Shown piece after piece: positions 40,601-50,800 of a stretch of 64,000 bases of DNA. The position numbers and the translations under genes were made by a program. The notes under the pieces are model-generated. The model was not told the origin of the DNA. It searched no databases and worked only from the letters and a program-made list of their open reading frames with translations. The stretch spans positions 372,001 through 436,000 of the forward strand of contig NC_054686.1 of the NCBI RefSeq assembly GCF_011074885.1, in the 5' to 3' direction. Position 1 is the first letter of the stretch. Every line of letters begins with the position of its first letter. Origin of the DNA: Brettanomyces bruxellensis (taxonomy: Eukaryota; Ascomycota; Pichiomycetes; Pichiales; Pichiaceae).

Positions 40601-40616
40601 CGATTTGTTGCTTTAG
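37605..40616 (+). CDS. SSY1: plasma-membrane amino-acid sensor Ssy1 (permease-like)
   Basis: 1003 residues from ATG 37605. A long hydrophilic N-terminal domain (about 440 residues, longer than the roughly 285 of S. cerevisiae Ssy1) precedes a 12-span amino-acid/polyamine permease fold: SSGKAFSIAGPLGCLLGF, RFVDDAFGFALGVSYWFSYM, GRLCQVIIATAVAAYAYVG, GLNIYSGDPRLL, SRTLYFMSIQGKAPKIF, NYPYKSPLQPYLAYFG. The family-specific long extracellular loop and the C-terminal RLDQLDLDSGRREIDR match Ssy1 rather than transporting permeases. With Ptr3 and Ssy5 it senses external amino acids and triggers Stp1/Stp2 processing. Preceded by a uORF. Confidence 0.93.
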   Translation: MLPKKARPPSSQSINSNKSNCESKAEGFSLFDNETERARRAFINDGSSQSGCDLFPKMGDRLQGNPEDENTNILEENSKYESNQFIKTNAASNCSGSNIKDLADGNINADHSASSFVQSTIIDGSDDNDDNLDTSILNRILDTVSAEKIDDSGRSRFFFRNLYEKYKGESIRYRDHDDKNLGNQPSDFEIYNNEVAQEEKIRKRLCTMKAERYSTPNHAHYLPILNIGDLDSGFIKAVDTSIDKPLRAKMNQRSSHWYNRLFSKANSVSGKPSNVGSCSPDNFTKYSGEQSSLKNMLVDSGTLKSSMRNNNLSPLEMHSYDLVNDFSEKRLADDRTTFALESNEESENISSIGFIVSNEEEVDYNFNVIGERGGSNKYSDLPEGRKSAGSWFNFRQYFPHHRTKLCTIFKSLNPFNKVREQMNHHYQIQRKLKLRHLHQIALGGTLGVGLLLSSGKAFSIAGPLGCLLGFIIAGIIVLSTMLSFCEMVTLIPLCGGVSGVSARFVDDAFGFALGVSYWFSYMIGMPTEITAASIMLSFYSNLNIPGPQTAAWISLFLIFATFVNLCDIKVYGEFEYYSTVIKLLFILALMIYMVVLNCGGSSPFHKKIGFHYWNSADSDLSHFITFGPFRPTFDVNDNGLGSLDGIGGAKGRLCQVIIATAVAAYAYVGTEIVIIAGSEARNPRRAIPSATRNIYWRILFFYILSIFVVGLNIYSGDPRLLRYFSGGSYKANESLQNYVIDNVGGNVCTTHLLTWAGFSNGNQSPFIIAIQSAGMCTFAAVANAFLLYFAVTAATSQLYASSRTLYFMSIQGKAPKIFSVCTKNGVPYASVLFTALFGSLAYLSVNHNTALVFERLLSICSSTGLLVWSGMCLSFIRFFYGLSLRPDIINRDDENYPYKSPLQPYLAYFGMIAGFSIVILSGFLVFLRGSWSSANFISSYGSLFLFILCYVVYKVFRRTKIHRLDQLDLDSGRREIDRIIWEDEQNYVSNFKEIIHKGIDLLL

Positions 40617-40645
40617 TATAAGCTTTTTAATATACAGTGTACCTA

Positions 40646-41521
40646 TTATATATCGCCAAGTTTTTCAAGAAGCTCTTTCTTCTTGTGCGCCACGATCATC
40701 TCCTCGACTTTCTTATCTACAGCTGATTTGTCGGCTATGAAGTCCTCTGTCGGAATTGTAATTGTGGGTTTAGCCTCAGTCTCACATCTTCTTGAGGCAG
40801 CCCTTGTAACTGCTCTCTCGTATTTTATAATGTCATCATCCTTAGTATTTCCGGGGGTAGCCGGATTTAGTGAATGTTTGAGTTCTTGACGTGTTATAAT
40901 TGGAGTAGGTAGAGATTTGTCCCCCAAAGTTGATTTCACTTCATCTAAAAGTTCTTCTTCAGAGGGAATTCCTAATACACCATTTCCTATTCTTTGCTGT
41001 GATGATCGGTCCTCGTCGAGTAATCCATAATATCTAGCATCTAGTTGCAAGAGATTCAGCTGCTTCCTTGATTCATCCCTATACTTTTTCCTCCGAAAGT
41101 TTTGTGTATTCTCTGTTTTTTCTTCTCTGGATAATTTCAGAAGTTCTTGTACATCTGGGAGCTCTTTGGCCCTTCCAAAATATCGGCATCCTTTTATTAT
41201 GGTTTCGTTACTGTTTGTTATAAATTGTAAATAGTCCGGACCACCAAGATCTTTAATTCTGTGTTCCCAAGCCCGTTTCTCGCGGAATAATTTGTTGAGC
41301 TTTGAATTCAAGTCTCTTATCTCATACTCATTGATTAATGGATTGTTTATCTTCATCAAACTCTTGTCGATATCTTGAATGCACATCTTCCTGAATAACT
41401 CTGCGTCTGTTACACTTTTGACATCTTCCGTAGATCTCGGCCTCTGCGTAGGAATTTGTGGTCCTTTTTGTGCATAATACAGGTTCAATAGCGATTGTGC
41501 TTTTTCTTTGTTTCTAGACAT
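40646..41521 (-). CDS. ISY1: splicing factor Isy1 (NineTeen complex)
   Basis: 291 residues. The Isy1 N-terminus is clear: MSRNKEKAQSLLNLYYAQKG, then DAELFRKMCIQDIDKSLMKI, INEYEIRDLNSKLNKLFREK and WEHRIKDLGGPDY. The remainder is charged and helical. Isy1 binds the Prp19-associated complex in the catalytic spliceosome and affects first-step fidelity. CWC22, another spliceosome factor, is also in the window but 16 kb away. Its stop is only 29 bp from the SSY1 stop on the other strand. Confidence 0.94.
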   Translation of the reverse strand: MSRNKEKAQSLLNLYYAQKGPQIPTQRPRSTEDVKSVTDAELFRKMCIQDIDKSLMKINNPLINEYEIRDLNSKLNKLFREKRAWEHRIKDLGGPDYLQFITNSNETIIKGCRYFGRAKELPDVQELLKLSREEKTENTQNFRRKKYRDESRKQLNLLQLDARYYGLLDEDRSSQQRIGNGVLGIPSEEELLDEVKSTLGDKSLPTPIITRQELKHSLNPATPGNTKDDDIIKYERAVTRAASRRCETEAKPTITIPTEDFIADKSAVDKKVEEMIVAHKKKELLEKLGDI

Positions 41522-42350
41522 TAGCTTTCAAATATTTGTAGTGCTATTGAAAGTATTTATCTGAAACAGATGGTAAGATAGCAGGGACTAAGCGAATAAA
41601 AATTTAGCAGATGAAATTTTAATGGGTGAGCTAGTAATTTCTTCGCTCGAAAGTGTATCTATCATCTATCGAGCATTACTAAGGATGAGAACACTCAAAT
41701 GACTTGGCCTTTCAACATTCTAATGGTGATTCTTAAAGTGTGAAAAGGGTGATTTTAATATATTTGCCAGCGTGCGCTAAATTTTTAAATAAATTTCTTG
41801 GAAGTGTTGCTGCCAATTCCATGGCTTTCGATCTAGATTATAACTTAATAGGGTACATCCAAAAAGACTTTATCCTCTTTCATGAAATATTATACTGCAT
41901 ATAGTACTATGTTCTCTTTAGAATTTCCATAAATGTCCCACAGTCAATTATTATTACAGGATTTTTATTTGCCAACTCTTTATTATCATAGAGCACATAA
42001 TTAATATCTTCCTCCCCTAATCGCTTAGTTGAACAGGATAGGCGAAAGTCTATGGCTGTAAACCAAGAGACGTGTAAAAAATAGAAGGGAAGAATTTTCA
42101 ACCGCGTTTCCTCTATTGTTGTCGATCACATTTGTACTTGCAAAGTAATTTTAGCACAGTTTTTTCCGCGTTTTAGTGTTCCCTGCTTCTGATATACGGC
42201 AGGCTGCATGGCTGGCTATCTCACAGAAACAGGTTATTGAAAATAAATATTCATATTCTCCGAAAGCTTAACATTTTTATCCCACCAATCTCCTTCGTTT
42301 TTATTCTCTCACCTGCTATTTCTTGGCAAAATACCAAGTAGGAATTGACA
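41522..42350. other. divergent promoter region ISY1/GDA1
   Basis: 829 bp, AT-rich; only short spurious frames (64 and 73 codons) on the minus strand. No RNA gene or repeat recognised. Confidence 0.5.
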
Positions 42351-44096
42351 ATGATGGTCTCGTCCAAAAGAAAAAACCGGCTGCTCATGATAGGAGCGTC
42401 CCTGTTCCTTGGACTATTGTTTTTCTTGGCTATCCCATCAAAGAAATCAAATGTCCCTTTAATACTAGACAATGGTTCTGATTACCTGGAGGATGAATCT
42501 TCAAAATATAAAGAAGGTGGTACGCTTTCCCAAAATTCTGATGCTACTTTAAAAGATGCTGACTCTGGCATAGCGGAAATTGGAAATACTGTTACCCAGT
42601 CAGAATTAGCTGTTGAAGAAGAAAACAAAGCTCCATACCCATTAGAAGACAAAAAGCAGGCAGAATCACAAGGCATAGTTCCATCTAAGGCTGCCGATGT
42701 CGGTGAAGCAAAGAAAACAGATGCTCCATCAAGTGGATGTTCATCTAAGGATAAAAAGTATGTTGTCATGATTGATGCTGGTTCAACTGGTTCCAGAGTC
42801 CATGTTTACACGTTCGATACCTGTGTGAGTCCTCCAAAATTGTTAGATGAGCAATTCAAGATGTTGAATCCGGGTCTCTCGTCATTTGATACTGATACTT
42901 TAGGTGCGGCAAAGTCACTAGACCCATTATTAGAAGTTGCATTGAACACTATTCCAACCGACAAGCAAGGATGTTCACCTGTTGCCGTTAAAGCCACGGC
43001 TGGTTTGAGATTATTGGGTGAGAAAAAAGCGAGTGCAATCCTAAAGGAGGTCAGAAAATATCTCGAGACAAAATATCCATTTCCAGTGGTTTCCGGTGAT
43101 GGCATTTCTATTATGGACGGAAGTGACGAAGGTGTTTATGCCTGGATCACGGCAAATTTCCTACTTGGAAATATAGGAGGCAAAGAGAGGACTCCTACAG
43201 CAGCTGTTTTTGATCTTGGTGGAGGATCTACGCAAATCGTCTTTGAGCCAGAAGATGGTGAAGAAATGATTGATGGTGAGCATAAGTATGAGATTGACTT
43301 CGGTGGTCGACATTTCATCTTATACCAATATTCTCATCTTGGATATGGTCTAATGGAGGGAAGAAAGAGAATCAATTCTTTGGTCCTAGAATTACTATTG
43401 CAAAAGCATGGTTCTATATCTGGCTTGGTTCCGCTCACCGAATTAGAAGCGAAGAATCCTAAAGGACTCAAGGCTGAAGTTACATTGAAAAATCCATGCG
43501 TTCCTCCGGGTGTTGCCGCAAATAACATTCCCGTCAAATTAGAAGATGGTACTACATACTTGGTGAACTTTGTTTCTCCGGCAAAAGATGAGTCCGATAC
43601 CTTAGCAGCTACCGCATCTACACAGTGTCGATTCCTTGCGGAGACTATTCTGAACAAGGATGCAAAATGTAAATCTAAGTCTTGCTCTTTCAATGGTATA
43701 TATCAACCTTCACTCAGACATCATTTCCCTAAGAGCTCTGATATGTTTGTGTTCTCATATTTCTACGATCGTTTGCAGCCTATTGGAATACCTCAGTCCT
43801 TTACACTTCAAGAAGTGATGGATATTACACAGTTGGTGTGCTCTGGTTCATCTCTCTGGAATGAGTTTTTCTTGCAGAAGAGTTCAATCGAAGAGTTGGA
43901 GAACGAGCCATTGTGGTGTATGGATCTCTCTTTTATGACTGCCTTGTTACATACCGGTTATGATATTCGTCTCAACAGAGAACTTAGAACTGCCAAGACC
44001 ATCGCTGGAAATGAGCTTGGTTGGTGTCTTGGAGCATCACTTCCATTGCTTGACCAGGGCTCTGGTTGGACCTGTAAAGTTGATAAGCAGTATTAA
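42351..44096 (+). CDS. GDA1: Golgi guanosine diphosphatase (GDA1/CD39 family)
   Basis: 581 residues from ATG 42351 (ATG ATG pair). Type II membrane protein: a short basic end, an anchor at about residues 11-26 ([18 protein letters not shown]) and an acidic stem rich in Ser/Glu to about residue 135. All apyrase conserved regions are present: [15 protein letters not shown] (ACR1), [10 protein letters not shown] (ACR2), [16 protein letters not shown] (ACR3) and [15 protein letters not shown] (ACR4). It converts GDP to GMP in the Golgi lumen, so that GMP can exchange for GDP-mannose. The longer stem explains the extra length over S. cerevisiae Gda1 (518). Functionally linked to the GNT1-like glycosyltransferase in this window. 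Confidence 0.96.
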   Translation: MMVSSKRKNRLLMIGASLFLGLLFFLAIPSKKSNVPLILDNGSDYLEDESSKYKEGGTLSQNSDATLKDADSGIAEIGNTVTQSELAVEEENKAPYPLEDKKQAESQGIVPSKAADVGEAKKTDAPSSGCSSKDKKYVVMIDAGSTGSRVHVYTFDTCVSPPKLLDEQFKMLNPGLSSFDTDTLGAAKSLDPLLEVALNTIPTDKQGCSPVAVKATAGLRLLGEKKASAILKEVRKYLETKYPFPVVSGDGISIMDGSDEGVYAWITANFLLGNIGGKERTPTAAVFDLGGGSTQIVFEPEDGEEMIDGEHKYEIDFGGRHFILYQYSHLGYGLMEGRKRINSLVLELLLQKHGSISGLVPLTELEAKNPKGLKAEVTLKNPCVPPGVAANNIPVKLEDGTTYLVNFVSPAKDESDTLAATASTQCRFLAETILNKDAKCKSKSCSFNGIYQPSLRHHFPKSSDMFVFSYFYDRLQPIGIPQSFTLQEVMDITQLVCSGSSLWNEFFLQKSSIEELENEPLWCMDLSFMTALLHTGYDIRLNRELRTAKTIAGNELGWCLGASLPLLDQGSGWTCKVDKQY

Positions 44097-44445
44097 GCGC
44101 TTTTTTCTATTTAAATACTGAACGTTGATTATCAGGTGGCCGACCTGTTCGTATTTTATTTGTCAAGCAGGATCATGCTTGAGGACTATAGTCGCGACTG
44201 TAATTTTTCTCCCAACTTTTTTTTTTTTTTTGGTCGTATTTTCCAATGGTTGAGTAATTGTCATCGGCTGTTTCCGTCTCTAAAGGTCGATAATCAATAT
44301 AACTATTTTCGGGACTCTGAAAGTTGGATTGTAATAAACGTTTTGGTGCCAACAAATTGTTTATTTAACCAAATATTTACCATAGCCAAGGGAATGCAAT
44401 TTGCATAGCAGTTTTAATTGGTGTAAGGATAAATTGGTAACACTG
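44097..44445. other. intergenic GDA1/NAD kinase
   Basis: 349 bp between two forward genes, AT-rich with a T13 run at about 44219-44231. The NAD kinase frame is open upstream of its first ATG (44446) for 15 codons, without an ATG. Confidence 0.5.
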
Positions 44446-46140
44446 ATGTCTTCTTCAACAGACTCTCTTAATACAACTTCTTCATCTCCTGATACGCCCT
44501 CCTCTGAAACACCATCAGCTCAGCCCTTACAGAGGTCCGAATCGATGACATCCAAAGAGCCTATTTTGCACACCTGTTTCTTTGATGATAGACCTCCACA
44601 ATCTATAACAGTTGGTTTTGATTCTAGGAACGACAGACTGTTTGAGGATAAAGATGATTATGCCATTTCTGGTGGGAAAGGTCTTGCTGACCAAGCAGGT
44701 TATTCGAGGCAGCGAAATCCGTTTCCCCAGGGTTTCCAGCAACGACATGATAATAATTTCCCACTCCCATCTTTGCTAAATAAAAGGAGGCTTGAGACGG
44801 ACCAGGAATGTGAGACAACGAGTGAACTTTTGAACTCTCTCAAAGATAAAGGTCTTACGAGTATGCGATCACATACAGAATTGGCAAAAACAGCTCATGG
44901 CGTGCGAATTTTGGCAAGAAGGTTGGACAAGGCCACTATACATCTACAACTCAATTCGGTGATGATTATTACCAAGGCAAGAGATAATTCTTTGATTTTT
45001 CTCACCAGGGAGCTTGCATCCTGGCTGTTAAAGGAATCCAAGCACACAACCGTTTACGTGGATTTCCACCTAAAGAGGTCCAAACGGTTTTGTGCTGACA
45101 CTGTCGCTGCATCTGCGGTCAACGGTGAGCAAAGATTAAAGTTTTGGGATAAGGCCGTGGTCACCCATAATCCTAATTTGTTTGATTTTGTCATTACTCT
45201 TGGAGGTGACGGAACTGTATTGTATGCTTCGACTATGTTTCAGCGTGCAGTTCCACCAATCATGTCATTTTCGCTTGGATCACTGGGCTTCTTGACGAAC
45301 TTTAAATTTGAGGACTTTCGTCAGACTCTAACGCGTGCAATCAAGCATGGTGTCAAAACGAATCTCCGGATGAGGTTTACGTGTAGAGTTCATGATAGTC
45401 ATGGCAAGCTCTTATGTGAACAGCAGGTTCTAAATGAGCTGACCGTGGATAGAGGTCCGTCTCCATGGGTCACAATGCTCGAATTATACGGTGATGGATC
45501 TCTCATAACGGTCGCACAGGCTGATGGGTTAATTATCGCCACTCCAACAGGATCAACTGCATATTCACTTAGTGCCGGTGGCTCTTTGGTGCATCCAAAT
45601 GTCAGCACAATTTGTGTTACGCCTATTTGTCCGCACACTCTTTCGTTTAGACCAATTTTGCTACCAGACTCAATGACATTAAGAGTCCAAGTGCCTCTCA
45701 GAGCGAGGGCGCATGCATGGGCTTCATTCGACGGCCGTGAAAGGATAGAGTTATCTAAAGGTTATTATGTGTCTGTGTCGGCATCTCAGTATCCATTTCC
45801 AACTGTGCGATCATCGAAGACAGAGTATTTCGATAGCGTGAGCAGCGTATTAAATTGGAATAAGCGTGAAGAGCAGAAATCGTTTGTGAATCTTTTAACT
45901 GACAATAACAAGGAGTCTTACGGTAACTACAAATCTGATTCTGATGATTCGAAATTCGAAATTGATTATAACGATGAATCGGAGCTGGAAAGTGATATGT
46001 CAGAAAAAGTTAAGAGAGACCTTTGTATTGACCCACCAGCACAGTCAGATCTCCCTAAGCTGCAAAATTCCATAAAGGCAAATTTCTTCACCGGAACAAA
46101 CGAAAGTACCAGCACATCGTCGCCGGACGACCATCTATGA
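44446..46140 (+). CDS. UTR1: ATP-NAD kinase, Utr1 type
   Basis: 564 residues (S. cerevisiae Utr1 is 530). The catalytic core shows FVITLGGDGTVLYAS (GGDG motif), VPPIMSFSLGSLGFLTNF, the NE/D motif VLNELTVDRG, TPTGSTAYSLSAGGSLVHP, and SFDGRERIELSKG near the C-terminal end of the core. The first 150 and last 110 residues are Ser/Asp-rich and unlike the core. No mitochondrial presequence is seen, favouring the cytosolic Utr1 over Pos5. It makes NADP+ for biosynthesis and oxidative-stress defence. Confidence 0.94.
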   Translation: MSSSTDSLNTTSSSPDTPSSETPSAQPLQRSESMTSKEPILHTCFFDDRPPQSITVGFDSRNDRLFEDKDDYAISGGKGLADQAGYSRQRNPFPQGFQQRHDNNFPLPSLLNKRRLETDQECETTSELLNSLKDKGLTSMRSHTELAKTAHGVRILARRLDKATIHLQLNSVMIITKARDNSLIFLTRELASWLLKESKHTTVYVDFHLKRSKRFCADTVAASAVNGEQRLKFWDKAVVTHNPNLFDFVITLGGDGTVLYASTMFQRAVPPIMSFSLGSLGFLTNFKFEDFRQTLTRAIKHGVKTNLRMRFTCRVHDSHGKLLCEQQVLNELTVDRGPSPWVTMLELYGDGSLITVAQADGLIIATPTGSTAYSLSAGGSLVHPNVSTICVTPICPHTLSFRPILLPDSMTLRVQVPLRARAHAWASFDGRERIELSKGYYVSVSASQYPFPTVRSSKTEYFDSVSSVLNWNKREEQKSFVNLLTDNNKESYGNYKSDSDDSKFEIDYNDESELESDMSEKVKRDLCIDPPAQSDLPKLQNSIKANFFTGTNESTSTSSPDDHL

Positions 46141-47882
46141 TGTGTATTTTTGTTTTGCCATGTACGTATTGATTGTTGGAACCTGATCTAGTCTAATCCA
46201 GCTCACAAGCTTTGAAGATAAATTAGAAGTCAAGAGATGAGAGTGATCACCTAGATATTATTCAGCACGATGTTTGCTGATATTTCTAGTTTATGCTCTG
46301 TGGTATCCTTCCTTGATCTGCTGCACAATAAATTTGCAGAAGATACCTACTTCGCTATGCCGAAACTATGGCATACAACTGGAGCAAAGAGTTGGACAAC
46401 TAGCATAAAAAAAGGTATTAAGTTAGCTGAAATACAAATTGACATTAGAATATATATTATGAATATATAATGCCCTAAAATACAAATATTATGTTTGAAG
46501 GAATGGTTCATATTCCTAGTACGCGTGTTGCACATACATATGTCATAATACGACGTTATTATGAAAATGGGTTAGAAGAAGATTTCCATCAAATTAAGAC
46601 AAATATACCTCAATAGACGTAGCTTTTTCAACAGTTATGCAACCTTGTCTGGGCTTTCGGTGGAAAACAAAATATAATATATATTGATTCATTTTAATTT
46701 CATTAATTGCTTTATTTATGTTTGAAATCAAAAGGTGATCACTGGCCAATACACTTAGAATTGAATATTCACTACGTGAACTATTAACTCAGAAGTAAGC
46801 ACTAAACGGTTAGGAATCCAATGCGTTTGCCTTGGGTAAAAGTATATATCTCTAGAATAGACTCAGATTTGAATCATGCTCAACATTGAGCTTCCATCTA
46901 CTCTACTATTTCCGAAAGAAATTGTCTACCGAAAAAAATCCCGGAAGAAAAATTTACCTTTCTACATTAGACAGTAGTTCCCCAAAAATTTAACAATACA
47001 GTCATCACCACATACTGAATTTCTATCCGGATAATTGTTTATCATCGATGCCCTGATTGTCAGAAATCATTGCTTGATTCGTACAAATCACGTAAGTTCG
47101 CAAGCATACCTGATATCCGAAATGCACCAAAAAACATGAGGAAAGCCCGGAATACTACTTCCGTAATATTTATATTCTTATTGTATAGAACATTTGAATC
47201 CTAGAATAGACATAAGAAAGGAACATAGCAGACGTTAAACCAGCGGAATAACTCTTATTAACAATATATCTTTATTTATACGATTGTTAGACTTGTTCAG
47301 GCTTGTTTTAATTGTCGATGTTTAAATTGACATTTGGTATTATTTTCACACATCTGTGGAAGCTAGGAAGGGATCAAAAAACCAACATCAGAGAAAAGAA
47401 CAATAGGCAGGGGGAAAAAATCCGACTGGAAAGCATTAAAATAAGTTGAGGCATGGAGCTTCATTTCTAAAATCTTTCTGTCAAGCTGGCTTTCTAGCCT
47501 AAAAGTGCTTTAATGGTAACCAAATTAGTCAACGAAATATTGGTCGACCGGCCGTGCTGAGAGAAATAGACGCGTCTCAGTATCTGGCCATATATAAATG
47601 GTTGAAATTTTTTTTTTTAACGCTGAGAGATAATGCTTCACAGCCTATTATTATCCGCGGGGCTATCTGAAAGGAAGTAGTTTTCCGAAATCCTGCTGTA
47701 GTCATTGAAACTCGGACTAATAGAAAAAAATATATATATCTGCGATAACAGAGATAGCAAAAAGTGGCAAAGTTCATATACAAAGAACATTAATTCCAGT
47801 CACTTTCTTTCACGTTCGAGATTGGATCTGCTTTCACAGAATTACATCTATCCAATTAGTTGAGCAATCCAAGCAGAACAGT
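46141..47882. other. large intergenic region before OXP1, no gene recognised
   Basis: 1.74 kb, the longest stretch in the window with neither a gene nor an intron. AT-rich; the only frames are 60-70 codons and random-looking. It contains an 8-bp perfect inverted repeat (46543-46564), another (CTGAGA 47557-47562 / TCTCAG 47575-47580) overlapping ACGCGT, a CCGCGG at 47655-47660 and a TATATAA near 47592 that may serve OXP1. No tRNA-like boxes were found. Confidence 0.5.
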
Positions 47883-50800
47883 ATGGGTAACATTAGAATC
47901 GCTATAGACGTAAGTTTAATTATGACATTGTGGTGCACGGAGTTTTAACTTGAGACATAATTATTAACAACTATCCTAGAGAGGTGGAACATTCACCGAT
48001 TGTATTGGAAATCCAGGGACAGGAAAACAAGAAGATGATTTCGTGATTAAGCTATTGTCGGTTGATCCACAAAACTATCCGGATGCCAACCTAGAAGGAA
48101 TAAGAAGGCTTTTGGAGATATTTCAGCACAAGAAGATCCCAAGAGGACAACCGATAGATACATCAGAAATTGAATCATTGCGTATGGGTACTACAGTTGC
48201 CACAAATGCATTGCTTGAACGTAAGGGTGAAAGATGTGCATTGGTTACCACCAAGGGTTTTAAGGATGTTCTCGTGATAGGTACACAGGCACGTCCAGAC
48301 ATTTTTGATTTATCAGTTGCCAAACCTGGCCTTCTATATAATACGGTTGTTGAAATCGATGAGAGAGTTACTCTTGAAGATTTTGTTGAAGATCCAAAGC
48401 AACAGGTGACAAAACCAAACGGAAAAGATCTGGTCCAGGGTCTTTCTAAAGAAACAATTCGGATTCTAAAAGCCCCAAATAAGGATGAGGTTAGGTCTAT
48501 ACTACAGGCAGTTTATGATTCCGGAACCAGATCGATTGCGATCTGTCTCATGCATTCATACACGTTCCCAGATCATGAGAAAATTGTGGGCCAGATTGCC
48601 AAAGAGATTGGCTTCACACATATTTCACTTTCTAGCGAGTTGACGCCCATGATAAAGTATGTTGCCAGGGCTAATTCCTCTGTTGCGGATGCTTACCTAA
48701 CTCCTGAAATCAAGAAATATCTACGTGGATTCGAATCTGGCCTCAAGGATGGCATTCAGAAGATTGCCTCTGGAAAAACTTCCGGATTGCGTTGTCAGTT
48801 TATGCAGTCTGATGGTGGTCTGGTTGATGCTTCCTCTTTTTCTGGTCTTCGTGCAATCCTTTCGGGACCTGCTGGAGGTGTTGTTGGCTATGCTAGAACG
48901 TGTTACGATCCCGAAAATGGTATACCATTGATTGGTTTCGATATGGGTGGTACATCGACTGATGTTTCTCGTTTTGGTGATGGCAAGTTCGATCACGTTT
49001 TTGAAACCACCACCGCTGGTGTCACAATTCAGTCGCCACAACTTGACATAAATACTGTGGCTGCTGGTGGTGGATCCATTCTTTCGTACAAAAACGGTTT
49101 GATGCAAGTCGGTCCTGAATCTGCATCTTCTCACCCTGGTCCTGCTTGCTACCGTAAAGGAGGCCCTCTAACTGTTACTGATGCAAATCTCTTTTTGGGT
49201 AGGCTTGTTCCTGAGTTCTTTCCGAAGATTTTTGGCCCAAACGAGGACCAGGGCTTGGATTATGCGATCACAAAACAAAGGTTTGCGGAGATCACTTCTG
49301 AGATTAATTCGTGCAACCCAGATATCAAGCCTATGACTGCGGAGGAAGTTGCCAACGGATTTCTATCTGTCGCCTATGAAAACATGGCACGTCCCGTGAG
49401 ACAACTTACTGAGGCAAAAGGTCATGTTTTATCCAAGCACAGACTTGTTTCCTTTGGTGGTGCTGGAGGTCAGTGTGCTTTTGCAGTTGCGAATCTTTTG
49501 GGAATCAACACCATTCTCATACATAAATACTCCTCTGTTTTGTCTGCGTATGGTATGGAGTTAGCTGATGTGGTGAAAGAAGTTCAGGAACCTGCTTCAT
49601 TTACATTGAACAACGAGTCAAGACCGGACATCGAGTCTGTTTTCACGCGCTTGAAAGGTGAGGCCAAGTTGTCATTACAAGCTCAGGGATTTACAGGTGA
49701 TGACGATATTGTGTACGAGGAATATTTGAACTTGAGATATCAGGGAACGGAGTCCGGCATTATGGTTCCAAGAGAAGCAGATAAGGGTTCCTGGGGCTTT
49801 AAGGAGACATTTTGCGACATGCATAAGCGTGAGTTTGGATTTTTGTTTGATAAGCAGATTATTGTCGATGATGTTAGGGTTCGTGGTATAGGAAAGGCAA
49901 CAAAGAGAGACGAGGATACTGTTGATCACCAAATCAAGGAATTAAAGGCTAAACACAGTATAAAGCCAGTTTCTGCCGATGAAGCAACTATGGTGAAGGA
50001 TGTTTACTGGGATAAGGGTGGCAGCAAACCAACAAGTATATACTACCTTGATCATCTTCCAGTGGGAACGGAAGTTCAAGGTCCTGCTATCATTGCAGAT
50101 GGCACTCAGACTAACCTTATTCCACCTAATGGGAAAGCGCTAGTGCTCAAGACCCATTTGTTCGTTACACTTACTAAATCATTGGAAATGAAGCACGAGA
50201 AGAAGCAGACCGAAAAAGAGGCTTCAAAGGAGATCACAATTGAGCCAGTTCTACTTTCTATTTTTTCCCATAGGTTTATGGATATAGCTGAGCAGATGGG
50301 TAACTCGCTTCAGAAAACTTCCGTCTCTGTTAATGTGAAGGAAAGGCTTGACTTCTCGTGTGCTCTCTTTGATTCTGAGGGCAACTTGGTGGCAAATGCT
50401 CCTCATGTCCCGGTTCATTTGGGATCGATGTCCACGTGTATTTCGTGTCAGGCCAAACTTTGGAAAGGCCGCTTACATGAGGGTGATGTGATTATAACTA
50501 ATCATCCTGCTGCAGGAGGAACGCACTTGCCAGATATTACTTTGATTACTCCAGCATTTGACCACGAAAAAATCATATTTTATGTCGCTGCTCGTGCACA
50601 TCATGCTGATATTGGTGGATTGCTACCAGGAAGTATGCCTCCAAATTCAAAGGAGTTATGGCAGGAAGGAGCCTGCTTCTACTCCGAGTTGTTGGTTAAA
50701 GGAGGTGTATTCCAAGAAGAAATGGTTGTGCAGAAGCTTCTTAAGGATCCAGCTCAACATGCTGGCTGCTCTGGCTCCAGAAGACTCTCGGACAATCTTT

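Noticed and set aside
46141..47882. Centromere or tRNA cluster in the long gene-free region
   Set aside because: No tRNA A/B boxes, no long inverted repeats or retrotransposon remnants were seen; the inverted repeats found are 6-8 bp only.
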